Shown here: piece after piece, positions 7,510 through 15,981 of the stretch
How positions within the stretch are numbered: position 1 is the first letter of the stretch
Layout: every line of letters begins with the position of its first letter
Source: Perkinsus olseni
Taxonomy: Eukaryota; Perkinsozoa; Perkinsida; Perkinsidae
DNA length: 19,738 nucleotides
Assembly: GCA_013115135.1 (NCBI GenBank)
Contig: JABANP010000747.1
Span: 1 to 19,738 of the forward strand
Direction of reading: 5' to 3'
Translations under genes and position numbers: made by a program
Notes under the pieces: generated by a model
What the model saw: only the letters and a program-made list of their open reading frames with translations
The model's database searches: none
Told to the model about the DNA's origin: nothing

Positions 7510-8654
7510 CGCCCCCCTCGCACAGAACCTGCGCGAAACTTCTTCCTTCTAGGCAATCGGGACAACTTCGGTGGACTAGCCTCGTCACAGAACTCCCACT
7601 GCTCATCATCCAAGGTGAGCCACTCCGGTTCAGTGCCATCATCCCAGGTAACCAAACAACGATGACCGGGCTCATCATGGGACGTCACCGTCTCGTCACG
7701 ACGAATAGTTCCAGTATAGAGATCGCTATCGCCGTTGACGTCAGTGATGTTGACGGATATACGAGCCCCCACACGACTTGGACCAATAAAATCTCCGACC
7801 AGCCTACCAGTCTCTTCAAAGGGGCACAAGTTGTGAATAGACTCGACCTGCTTACGACCACCTGGAAGAAGTACGAGTACACGATTGCCGGTCAAGATGG
7901 CATCGACGAAGCCAAGACTACTGCCTAAATCCGCCTTTCTCAATCGCTGACGGATCACAGCCACAGGCTCGCCCACATATGGACGCCAGCGTCGCTGCTT
8001 GCCGATGCCGAGAGTCTCCAATACGTGAGTTCGTAAGGACCGCCAATGAGTCTCAAGGTAATACTTACGGAAGGCCAAGGCGTCCTTAGCAGGGAAACAC
8101 TTAATAGGGAACCCAGCTACTCGAAGAGGTCCGACTTGTTTCTCATAACCGAATGCCAACAAGTCCGGTGTAACCGGCCTGGTCTTCGCCTCGATCTCAA
8201 TGAGACGTCCCAGGGGCCGAGAGTTGAGAACGAACGACAAGTAGTCCAACAGAAGGCCAAAGTCACCATCATCTTCTGGTATACGGCCACGGACATGACG
8301 TAAGGCCTTTCTCAAGACAGTAAGGAAGACCCCATGCAAACGATTTGACCTGCCGGCTTCCCATGGAGCCGATGAAGCCAGCGTGTGCACACTGGTTCCC
8401 AACGCTTCCTTCATATCCCGATGGAACGCCTGCGACGAAAAATACGACGCATTATCGACGTACAAGTGACGGACTCCTCCTCGCTGCAGCTGTACTCGAC
8501 GAAGGCATTGCAGGATAGACCTAGAATCTTCCTTATCGAGAGGTAACAGAGTACAGTGCCCAGTGCCACGACAGACCACAACCACAACCTTCCTTTTTTC
8601 ACCGAGATGAACCACATCAACGTCTACACTCCAGTAAGGGGGTTGATGGAGCAT
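7497..8654 (-). CDS. Element B integrase core with C-terminal Tudor-like domain
   Basis: 385 codons. The DDE integrase core begins at once: D in WSVDVDVVHLG, D in LYVDNASYF, and an acidic residue in PWEAGRSNRLHG as the likely third catalytic residue. The HHCC zinc domain that normally precedes the core is absent both here and at the end of ORF1. Residues about 296-355 resemble a Tudor-type fold: Y-TGTI, then a CLVTWDDG...EWLTL...W pattern, followed by a basic tail. By analogy with integrase chromodomains it may direct insertion to modified chromatin; this is inference. The frame is -1 relative to ORF1, whose stop lies 18 bp upstream, and is open across the junction. Expression could use a -1 frameshift, but no canonical slippery heptamer is obvious. 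The last codons are encoded by the polypurine tract and the LTR. Confidence 0.8.
   Translation of the reverse strand: MLHQPPYWSVDVDVVHLGEKRKVVVVVCRGTGHCTLLPLDKEDSRSILQCLRRVQLQRGGVRHLYVDNASYFSSQAFHRDMKEALGTSVHTLASSAPWEAGRSNRLHGVFLTVLRKALRHVRGRIPEDDGDFGLLLDYLSFVLNSRPLGRLIEIEAKTRPVTPDLLAFGYEKQVGPLRVAGFPIKCFPAKDALAFRKYYLETHWRSLRTHVLETLGIGKQRRWRPYVGEPVAVIRQRLRKADLGSSLGFVDAILTGNRVLVLLPGGRKQVESIHNLCPFEETGRLVGDFIGPSRVGARISVNITDVNGDSDLYTGTIRRDETVTSHDEPGHRCLVTWDDGTEPEWLTLDDEQWEFCDEASPPKLSRLPRRKKFRAGSVRGGRVDG
7510..7519 (-). promoter_or_regulatory. Element B polypurine tract
   Basis: GAGGGGGGCG on the coding strand lies immediately before the 3' LTR, the usual site for plus-strand priming. Confidence 0.7.
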
Positions 8655-8671
8655 AGCAGTCTCATCTTTCT

Positions 8672-11600
8672 CTAACCGAGGGGAAACTGTCGCAGTGGTT
8701 CTCCAATCGGACTGCCGAGATTGAAATAGATGATGCCATCTTGCTCGCTGATACCACCACCTCCTTCTACTAGCCGTTTCCGTTGGTCATCTGGAATGAG
8801 GCTCTGAGCACTGCGGACCAAAGTAAACAACTCATCACGAGGTGAATCATCAGGAGAAGTAGGATGCTGCACTGCAACAACATATGACGTCATCTCCTCA
8901 ACTGGCACGTCTGGTGATGGCATACCACCAGCATCAGATCGAAGAAGAACTTGAGAGAGCGTATCCTTGGTTCCATCGGGAAGCTCGCATTGCCGTTCAA
9001 AGAGTCGTGACAAACCGTCGGCGACCCGGTTCTCCTCACCCTTCAAATAGGTAACCGAAATGGTGGACCCGGGAACTGTCCTTCGGATAGCTGCGCACTC
9101 ATCCGCACACGCGCCTAACAGACGACTGATGGCACGCCTCTCAAGGGACTTACTCTTGGGGGCTGTGGGCAGACCAGCGGTGGTAGCAGAAGACCATGAG
9201 ACCGTAGCTCGGTTATCGCAGAAAATGCGAATATCATAGGAGGCCTTAGACTTTCGACACAAAGAAGAAGTAGCCGACACAACATCACCGATGGACTGTA
9301 AACACCGAAGTAGGGCACACAACTCTCTTCGATTGCTATGCCACGCCACTTGATTGGCGCGCCATCGCCAACAATCTTCTCTCAGCGTAACGGTTACGGC
9401 TGGCCCACCTCGCTTTGCGGCGTCATTCACATAGTCTATGATGTAGCCACCCCCCGAGAGGCTAGCGTCGGATGCGGCCTGCAATAGGAGAACAGAACCG
9501 TTTTCTGGTAACGGAAGGCCTGCCCGGTGAGCACAAGGGACCGCATCATCTCTCCTCTCAATAACCCATCTCAACAGAGGTAACATGGCCGGGTGAGTCG
9601 CTATAGAGGCCAACGCATCCCAGGATGAGAGATGTGGAGAGCTCTTCCCGGCGACACTTCTTAGAGCGTCGGCAAGGGCTCGGTCGACAGAATGTTGAAG
9701 TAGTGGATCCACCCCAAGCAACCCAGCTAACCCGAAGACTTCTCGACGGCTGAAGGAACCTGATTTTAGTATCTCATCGGCCTTAACGGCAGCTTGATTG
9801 AGACGATTAAGACGCTCACATACCAACACCAGAGAACCACCAGAGAAATGAAGATTAACACCAAGGTACTTCCCGGTTTCTTCCACAGAACACGTCACTC
9901 CTCGATCAGAGAGTGCCGTCTGTAGTTCTTCTCGGCGTTCAGGGGTTGACAGAGCAGAGAACTTGCGGTGGGGAGTATGCTGACCACCGGCTTCTAGAGT
10001 GTTGAGCCAAAGGGAAAGGTCACGGACCGGAACCTTCACGGTTTTATCCGCGAACATATAATCATCAACCACCAGCTCGAAGAGGTCGCTCCCAAAGTGA
10101 CATGCCAACTCCTCCTCGCTAGCACAGAGAGAAGAGGCGAGTCCAGCCGGACCCACGTTCACACCGAACGTGAGCCTGTTACTCACGAAAATATCGCTGC
10201 CAGCATACAGCAACATCTGAGAACCATGAACTCTCACATGATAAAATGCTGCCGTCGCATCCCCTACCAATAAGATGGCAGGAGAGGCGATCATCAGCCG
10301 AACAAATATGGCCGCCGTAGACGGGACAAAACTGGAGGCGTCAGGCAATAACATATTAGCTGATCTAAAATCACAGACTAACCGGCCTTTACGTCCACCA
10401 GGAGTCCCCTCACCGCCCAGCAGAAACACATTCGCTTTGAACGGAGAGTCGACGATACCCTTATCAACTTTAGTCCACCATTGGCGTTGGACATATTCCT
10501 CTACGAGGCTATCGAAGATGCGCTTGCGCTCTGGACTCAACCGGTTGCGAAGCGCCTCCGAGTACTCACGCACAACAGAATCTCCTGAAGGCAGTGGAAA
10601 CTTGAGTTCGCACGTCACAGATTGCCGTGGGATATCGATGATCTCAACGGGACAAAGAGGGCGAAAACGAAACTCAAACTTCGGAGCGTAAGGAACAGGA
10701 CGCCAATCAAACATACACAGGCGATTCAACGCCGCAGTAACAATGGTCTTCTCCTCGGGAGTGGGCGTTACCGAGAGAGAGTCAGCACCGGACATAGTAG
10801 GCGGGGGAACGAGAGGAATTACACCAGTCTTGGGGTCCACATCGCCAACAACATACACGCCAGACGAATCCGGGAAATGATCTTCCAGCGTAGCTTCTGA
10901 TGGCACAGAAACCACAACATTAAGTCGATTTAAAGCCTCGCGACCGAGCAGCACACGGAAGGGACCATAACCATCCCGACGGACAGTACCAGAACCCTCG
11001 GAGGGAAGGATATTGAAAGACACTGGAACTTCTAGTTGGCCACCACGAAGACAGATCTTTCCAAGAATCTCTTTCCCCACATCGACGAGAGTACCGTCTG
11101 CTAACTCGACGACGGACACATCCACCTTTTCACTGGGGTTGCACGGGAATTCATAACCAAGCCAATACGAAAGTCCTGCACCAGTATCCACAACAGCATC
11201 GATTTGATACCACTCATCGGGACTAGAGTCAGGAGAGAATTTGGCCTTCAACACGATCTCAGGAGGAATAATAGCGCCGTCGGTGACCGCATATGCGACA
11301 ACATCGCGACTCGCTACTACCTGGGTGTCCTTACCAGCCTGGCCCTGTGCGGGCCGAAAACTTTCACCGGTGGACGATTGACGGCCACGGTACGGTCGGA
11401 CAAAGAACTGGCCATTGAAAGAATTCCCATCGGGCATAGAAGTCTCCTTACGGAAGCCGAAAATACAGTACGGCTTACCCCTGCGGTTTTTACCGCAGTA
11501 GACCACATCAGCTTTAGTCAAAGCTTTAACCTTGTCACGGTTCTTGGAGTCGGCACCAGCACCATAAAAGACAGAAACACAGGACCTCTCAATGTTCTCA

Positions 11601-12946
11601 ATCTCCTGGATACGGGCAACCTTGGAAGGCGACGAAGCAGGGCGACCTTGAAGAATAGGATCCTTACCAAGCATCTCAGAGTCTTCGAACGACCGACATG
11701 CTGACCTGATAGCTTCAGAAACACTCGGGCCCGAGGAAGAGAAGAGAGGAAGGAGAGATTCCCAATCTTGGTGAACATCATCCTCAAGATGCCATAACCC
11801 TCCAGACATAGCTTGATGACAACTACGTATACGATCGACAGTATGCTTCCGCAAATTAATAGGGAGCTTACCGACGATTAAACGAGTCATCAATTTCAGC
11901 TCACTACGATCGGAAGGATATACCTCACCATACAGAACGTAGATACCCTTAACCTTCCGCAGAAAGGAATCACAAGAGCGAGTACCTTCAAATCGCAACT
12001 GCGCTAGCCGTCGCTGATACTCTTCCTTCAAGGGTAACCGAGAGCAAAACTGCTTAGTCAGAGAGTCGACAAGTGGCTGCCAACTATAAGCGTTATCACC
12101 AACCTCCTCAAGGGCAGCTTCCTTGACCTCCTTCTCCTCGAGCGTCGCCAAGAAGGCGATAGTAATGGTGCACTCGAGAGACTTCACCGGGACAAATCGT
12201 TCCTCGCCATGACTGCTCATGTGTACGCCTCCTCCTGCCTCAACCAGTAGGCGACCGAAGGCACCAACGTGAGCTTTGAGCTTGAACCGATCAGTGAGCT
12301 TGGGAAAACGGATCTTACCAACAGCTTCTGCAGTCAGACTGGGCCTCTTCAAGGCCTGCCTACCGGCGTAATACGCCAGAGGAGGTTCCGGCGCATAAGA
12401 ATAACGACGGTAATCGGGTCCACGACTACGAGATGACGGCACCGAAGGAGAAGATGATGATGATGGAGACGAAGACGACGGCGAACCGCCGGAAACAACA
12501 ACCGGAGCTAGCTCTTTCTCTCGATCACCTTGAGGGCCCACGGTACCAGATGGCAAAGCGGCCAAAGCAGCAGCCGTCAACATCGGTACAGCAGGTAGAC
12601 CACTAGTTTTCCCTTTACTACCCCGAGAACTGGCCTTGTCCTTATTGGAGCCTCCTTGAGATCGAACCGATAAGCATTCCGCGAGGTCGGCCTCCACCTT
12701 AGCCAAGTCTCCTTCGATCACCAACAAGTTTTCTTCGTGCTCCTTCTCTCGTCGTTCTAGCTCCAGTACAGTAGGGTCCTTGGCGTTGTCCGGAACGGCT
12801 AGGATCTTTTTGATATCATCCTTGACAGCTTCCAACTGAGAACGCAGGCGACCTTGCTGACGACGAAGCCCCGTCCTTTTAGCGCGCAATTCCTCACAAC
12901 GAGCAAATAAGGGATTAGGAGTAGCAGACCCATCGTGGAGCGCCAT
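8672..12946 (-). CDS. Element B Gag-protease-RT-RNase H polyprotein
   Basis: A single long ORF (1435 codons counted from an upstream ATG at 12979, inside the LTR). I take the ATG at 12946 as the start because it straddles the LTR/PBS junction as in element A. By residue number from 12979: a coiled-coil-like charged region (about 25-105), a Ser/Pro linker (about 150-190), a capsid-like region (about 215-430), retropepsin with DTGA at 598-601 and LLGRE at 677-681, reverse transcriptase with catalytic D907 and VVDD at 970-973, and RNase H with D1171, E1219, D1255 and D1321. No CCHC zinc knuckle was found in Gag. All catalytic residues looked for are present. It ends at 8672 just after RNase H, with no zinc-binding integrase N-terminus. 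Confidence 0.9.
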   Translation of the reverse strand: MALHDGSATPNPLFARCEELRAKRTGLRRQQGRLRSQLEAVKDDIKKILAVPDNAKDPTVLELERREKEHEENLLVIEGDLAKVEADLAECLSVRSQGGSNKDKASSRGSKGKTSGLPAVPMLTAAALAALPSGTVGPQGDREKELAPVVVSGGSPSSSSPSSSSSPSVPSSRSRGPDYRRYSYAPEPPLAYYAGRQALKRPSLTAEAVGKIRFPKLTDRFKLKAHVGAFGRLLVEAGGGVHMSSHGEERFVPVKSLECTITIAFLATLEEKEVKEAALEEVGDNAYSWQPLVDSLTKQFCSRLPLKEEYQRRLAQLRFEGTRSCDSFLRKVKGIYVLYGEVYPSDRSELKLMTRLIVGKLPINLRKHTVDRIRSCHQAMSGGLWHLEDDVHQDWESLLPLFSSSGPSVSEAIRSACRSFEDSEMLGKDPILQGRPASSPSKVARIQEIENIERSCVSVFYGAGADSKNRDKVKALTKADVVYCGKNRRGKPYCIFGFRKETSMPDGNSFNGQFFVRPYRGRQSSTGESFRPAQGQAGKDTQVVASRDVVAYAVTDGAIIPPEIVLKAKFSPDSSPDEWYQIDAVVDTGAGLSYWLGYEFPCNPSEKVDVSVVELADGTLVDVGKEILGKICLRGGQLEVPVSFNILPSEGSGTVRRDGYGPFRVLLGREALNRLNVVVSVPSEATLEDHFPDSSGVYVVGDVDPKTGVIPLVPPPTMSGADSLSVTPTPEEKTIVTAALNRLCMFDWRPVPYAPKFEFRFRPLCPVEIIDIPRQSVTCELKFPLPSGDSVVREYSEALRNRLSPERKRIFDSLVEEYVQRQWWTKVDKGIVDSPFKANVFLLGGEGTPGGRKGRLVCDFRSANMLLPDASSFVPSTAAIFVRLMIASPAILLVGDATAAFYHVRVHGSQMLLYAGSDIFVSNRLTFGVNVGPAGLASSLCASEEELACHFGSDLFELVVDDYMFADKTVKVPVRDLSLWLNTLEAGGQHTPHRKFSALSTPERREELQTALSDRGVTCSVEETGKYLGVNLHFSGGSLVLVCERLNRLNQAAVKADEILKSGSFSRREVFGLAGLLGVDPLLQHSVDRALADALRSVAGKSSPHLSSWDALASIATHPAMLPLLRWVIERRDDAVPCAHRAGLPLPENGSVLLLQAASDASLSGGGYIIDYVNDAAKRGGPAVTVTLREDCWRWRANQVAWHSNRRELCALLRCLQSIGDVVSATSSLCRKSKASYDIRIFCDNRATVSWSSATTAGLPTAPKSKSLERRAISRLLGACADECAAIRRTVPGSTISVTYLKGEENRVADGLSRLFERQCELPDGTKDTLSQVLLRSDAGGMPSPDVPVEEMTSYVVAVQHPTSPDDSPRDELFTLVRSAQSLIPDDQRKRLVEGGGGISEQDGIIYFNLGSPIGEPLRQFPLG
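12928..12945 (-). promoter_or_regulatory. Element B primer-binding site
   Basis: On the coding strand, TGGCGCTCCACGATGGGT directly follows the 5' LTR. It differs from element A's PBS, so a different tRNA primer is implied. Confidence 0.6.
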
Positions 12947-13165
12947 GTTGAGGGTCGTTATTCCTTCCTTATCTCCCATTGGGGAAACGCTACACTGAAG
13001 GACTTATAGAGAGACTTAACTTATCAATATCATTAGCAATGAACTCCACCGACGCTAGGCTAAGATACGCGCTGCGACACAACGTGGAGACACAGTAGTG
13101 GAGGAGACGCCATACACTGAAACGACACAATTACTTGATCATTAGATAGTCGTCATCCATCTACA
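12946..13165 (-). repeat. Element B 5' LTR (220 bp)
   Basis: Identical by eye to 7290-7509. The coding-strand end CA plus the PBS TGG forms the ATGG start. Confidence 0.92.
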
Positions 13166-13168
13166 GAG

Positions 13169-13961
13169 TCCGTGTGCGGATCTTGATCTCTCGGAGAGAT
13201 TCTCTCCCGTGTCCCCCCTGTTGCGTCTGCAGTCACGCGACATTGATGTCATGTTGGGCATGGACTGGCTCCACGATCTCGGGGCAACCGTTACTTTGCA
13301 TCCGGGCACTGAGCCACCATGGACCATTTCCCCTCTCGGTCGCCCCTCGGATCCTTCCGTCGGCCTTGCCTTGAGCACGCTCAGTTGTGAAACCACTATA
13401 GATGAACCGGATTTCATCCTGCGACGCCGGTCCGATTCTGGACCATCCCGCTTCTATTGGGAAGTGGAATGGAAATGGCTGTCAGGAAAGGAACCGTCCT
13501 TCCCCATCCTGAAGCCTCCGTCATTCCCGGAAAGCGTCGCACGGCTCACTCCACAACAGAAAGAGATTTTCTATGACCAACTCCGTATGTGGGTCCGTAA
13601 TGGGTTTCTACTCCCTACCCACCCGTCCCAGTTGAAAGGCGTGCTCACCTGCTTTCCACACGTCAGTATGGATAAACATACCAAAGTGCGACCAGTCTTG
13701 AACTATGTCTGGTTGAATGACCTATTGATCAGTTGTCCGCACTCAAAGGGTCCACCGACAACTTGCCTGGGTGAACTGCGTTCATGGCGTACCTGCAACC
13801 CGCATGATTGGTTCATTATAGATGTAACCACCGCGTATCTTAAACTTCGGGTTGCTCCTCACCAGCAATATTGGCAAGGTATAATCATCCCCGATTGGCC
13901 TGAGCCCAACACCTTCCGATTATCAAGGGTCGGGTTTAGCCTACACATTGCTGGTAAGGCT
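13169..13961 (+). pseudogene. Element A protease C-terminus and RT N-terminus
   Basis: Continues the protease from 7289. The scar at 13186-13207 shifts the frame, after which VMLGMDWL (the conserved retropepsin C-terminal motif) appears near 13248-13271. A linker leads into reverse transcriptase: a KVRPVLNY block and the first catalytic aspartate in FIIDVTTAYLKL (near 13813-13848). The frame ends at 13970 because of the scar at 13955-13976. Confidence 0.85.
13186..13207. repeat. 22-bp scar in protease, W = ATCTCTCC
   Basis: Exact: 13186-13192, 13193-13200 and 13201-13207. Together with the 7238 scar and the element B insertion, discounting it gives one open protease frame from DSGS to LGMDWL. 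Confidence 0.93.
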
Positions 13962-13976
13962 GAGCCTTGAAGGCTC
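13955..13976. repeat. 22-bp scar in RT, W = CAAGGCTC (one mismatch)
   Basis: Parts two (13962-13969) and three (13970-13976) are exact. The first base of part one is T instead of C. The change is silent in the inferred pre-scar codon. Removing 14 bp rejoins the two RT frames. Confidence 0.88.
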
Positions 13977-14444
13977 TCGATCGAGCCCTAACGCACCGAT
14001 TGACATCGACCCGCACGGTTTTTCCCGTCAAGAAATACGTCGATGACGTTGCCGTGCACCGCACCGATCTCTCTGTAGTGCAGAGGGCTCTCGCTGAGGA
14101 TGATCTGGCCACCAAGCCACCGACGCCACTGGCCGGTAGTAGTGTCCTTGGAGTAACCATCACGCCCACGGGGCGTTGGGTCCGTAAGAAACCCCTCGAC
14201 TTGGACACTATCCCTTCCACTCGGAAGCAGTTAGCCTCTCTGCTAGGCAAGCTCACAGCACACTATCCAGTGTGCAGTTGGCTCCGTATTACTTGGGCCA
14301 TGCTCATCCGTATTCTCGCATTGGCCGCACCCACTGCGAAGCACTCGTATGACTACCCACTCCCATCCAATCTCCGTACCGCATACTCTCATTTGATTCA
14401 ATACATCCGCATGCACGGAGATCCAGTGGGCGGAGACTGGCAAG
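13977..14444 (+). pseudogene. Element A reverse transcriptase, catalytic and thumb region
   Basis: Contains the RT active-site box KKYVDDVAV (about 14027-14053), with the two catalytic aspartates, then a thumb/connection region. The reading frame is continuous from the 13955 scar to a run of eight T at 14445-14452, where it leaves the RNase H frame. Confidence 0.85.
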
Positions 14445-14991
14445 TTTTTTTTCCGATCCTTGGACGCTGTATACCGATGGGAGTTCTCTGGGATGTGCCG
14501 CTGTCTTCTCTATCGGCTCTGTGATTTGTGAGGATCGTTCGTGGCTCCGTGATAGGAACTGCCGACGGCATATAAACGTAGTGGAAGCCGAAAGTGCTGT
14601 CCGCGGCCTTGGCATAGTCGTAGACTATATCCAGGCCTTCCATATCCCTCAGTGCTGTCTCACTGTCCGTACGGATAACACTTCAGTTGTCGCATGGCTC
14701 AGTCGATCCGCCAATCGACATTGGACTAAAATCCATGGTCTGTTCCGCCATGCTGTTGAGAGCCGAATCCAACTGATTCACGACATCTGCCGCAATTATC
14801 ATATCACGTTGACCGTGACTCACGTGCCCACCACCGAAAATCTCGCTGATGTTCCATCACGGCTGCCGCAACCGTTATCTCGAGAGATTCTTGGACTCGT
14901 CCAGGGATACGCCACCCCTGGAGCCGCTGACTCTTCCGCTCTGGTGGCCGTTCAGGCTCCGAGTGCTCCGTCTCAGCACTCAGAATCGTGA
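14445..14991 (+). pseudogene. Element A RNase H (start frameshifted at T8)
   Basis: RNase H degrades the RNA strand of the RNA/DNA hybrid. Active-site motifs in order are LYTDGSSLG, VVEAESAVRGL, VRTDNTSVVAWL and NLADVPSRL, so all four acidic residues are present. The frame differs from the RT frame by an offset placed at the T8 run (14445-14452), probably a homopolymer slip or a sequencing error. It ends in a stop at 14989-14991. Confidence 0.85.
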
Positions 14992-15780
14992 TCTTCGTGA
15001 TTGGCTCCAACAATTTCCCAACCGGGACGGGAAAGTCCTCCTACCGCCTCACCTCATTGGGGAATTTCTGTCGAGAGTACACGATCACGAAGGGCATGCT
15101 GCAATGCTGTCCCAATGCCGGGAATACATTGAGGCACCGGGCCTTGCGTCGGCCATTGAGTCTTTCCATTGCGAAGCATGTTCCAGAGGGAAGGCTTTTC
15201 CGGGAGACCGTCAACCGTTCACTTCTCCCCGGCACCTCCACCGAGCCCCGTTCCCTTTTGTTCGCATTCATTCTGATATTGCAGGTCCCTACTTGCGATC
15301 CGTGGACGGCACTACTCGCTTTTACCTCACTTCTGTCATCGACAGTTGTTCGAACTTCCTGTTAGTGCGTCATACTCAACATCCGCCGAATTCTCAAGAT
15401 GTCTGCTCACTACTCACGTCCCTCGTGCATACCTTCCACGTTGTCCCCCTGATGCTCCACTCGGACAACGGAACCCAGTATTCGAGCATGGCTATGGCCG
15501 ATCTTATCGAGTCATGGGACGCTATTCATCTCTTCACTCCCCGAGGATCTTCGCCATCCAACGGGAGGGTCGAGAGAGTTCATAGGTACTTGAACGAGTA
15601 TCTCCGTACCCATCATGATGGCAAGGGCATGTCCTACACCACCTTCTGTGATCTTATCCATCATGCAGTCTATTCATGGAATGTCACCAAGCGTGGGAAC
15701 ATCAGCCCACATTCGTCGGTCTACTCCTTTCCGGCCTCTATGGGTATGCATGTACGAAGGCAGTGTCGTCCGGGCCATGA
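14917..15780 (+). pseudogene. Element A integrase, zinc and catalytic domains
   Basis: An HHCC zinc motif (HDHEGH...CEAC) is followed by the DDE core: D in RIHSDIAGPY, D in LHSDNGTQY and E in SSPSNGRVERVHRYL. It lies in a different frame from RNase H; the shift falls somewhere around 14900-14960, and no scar is visible there. The C-terminus leaves frame at the scar 15774-15795. Confidence 0.85.
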
Positions 15781-15795
15781 GTCATGGCCCATGAC
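15774..15795. repeat. 22-bp scar in integrase, W = GCCATGAC
   Basis: Exact: 15774-15780, 15781-15788 and 15789-15795. Removing 14 bp brings the integrase core and its C-terminal tail into one frame. Confidence 0.93.
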
Positions 15796-15979
15796 TACGT
15801 TGACTCGTGTGTTGTTGATCCACCTCCCGAGCAGGTCATCCCAACAGGCACGCGAGTGTTGGTTCGCTGTCCGTCCCCGTTGGCTAAGCTAAATTTCCGG
15901 TGGTACACAGCGATCATTATTCGCCAGGTAAGTGCCAATGTGTTCATCACCAAGGCCGACGTATCTGGTCATGAAGTGA
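15796..15979 (+). pseudogene. Element A integrase C-terminal tail (interrupted by LINE)
   Basis: Encodes a GTRVLVR...FRWYTAII segment typical of the small beta-barrel C-terminal domain of Ty3-like integrases. The frame runs by chance straight into the LINE. The remaining codons lie after it, from 18121 to the TAG at 18171-18173. Confidence 0.75.
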
Positions 15980-15981
15980 AG

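Larger units (their letters stand above)
7290..13165 (-). mobile_element. Element B: complete young LTR retrotransposon
   Basis: 5876 bp, inserted in the protease region of element A in opposite orientation. The 220-bp LTRs (7290-7509 and 12946-13165) read as identical, so insertion was recent. A PBS and a polypurine tract are adjacent to the LTRs. Two large ORFs encode gag-protease-RT-RNase H and an integrase core. Flanks share only GAG (7287-7289 and 13166-13168), a 3-bp candidate duplication shorter than usual; the host frame is consistent with either 3 or 0 bp. No 22-bp scar was seen inside it. Confidence 0.93.

Noticed and set aside
14261..14278. Hairpin GCACACT-ATCC-AGTGTGC inside element A pol
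   Set aside because: It lies in an uninterrupted reading frame and has no third copy, so it is ordinary coding sequence.
14893..14960. RNase H/integrase frameshift as another scar
   Set aside because: The frame change is +1 (or -2), not +14, and only a 7-bp stem with a 9-nt loop is present.
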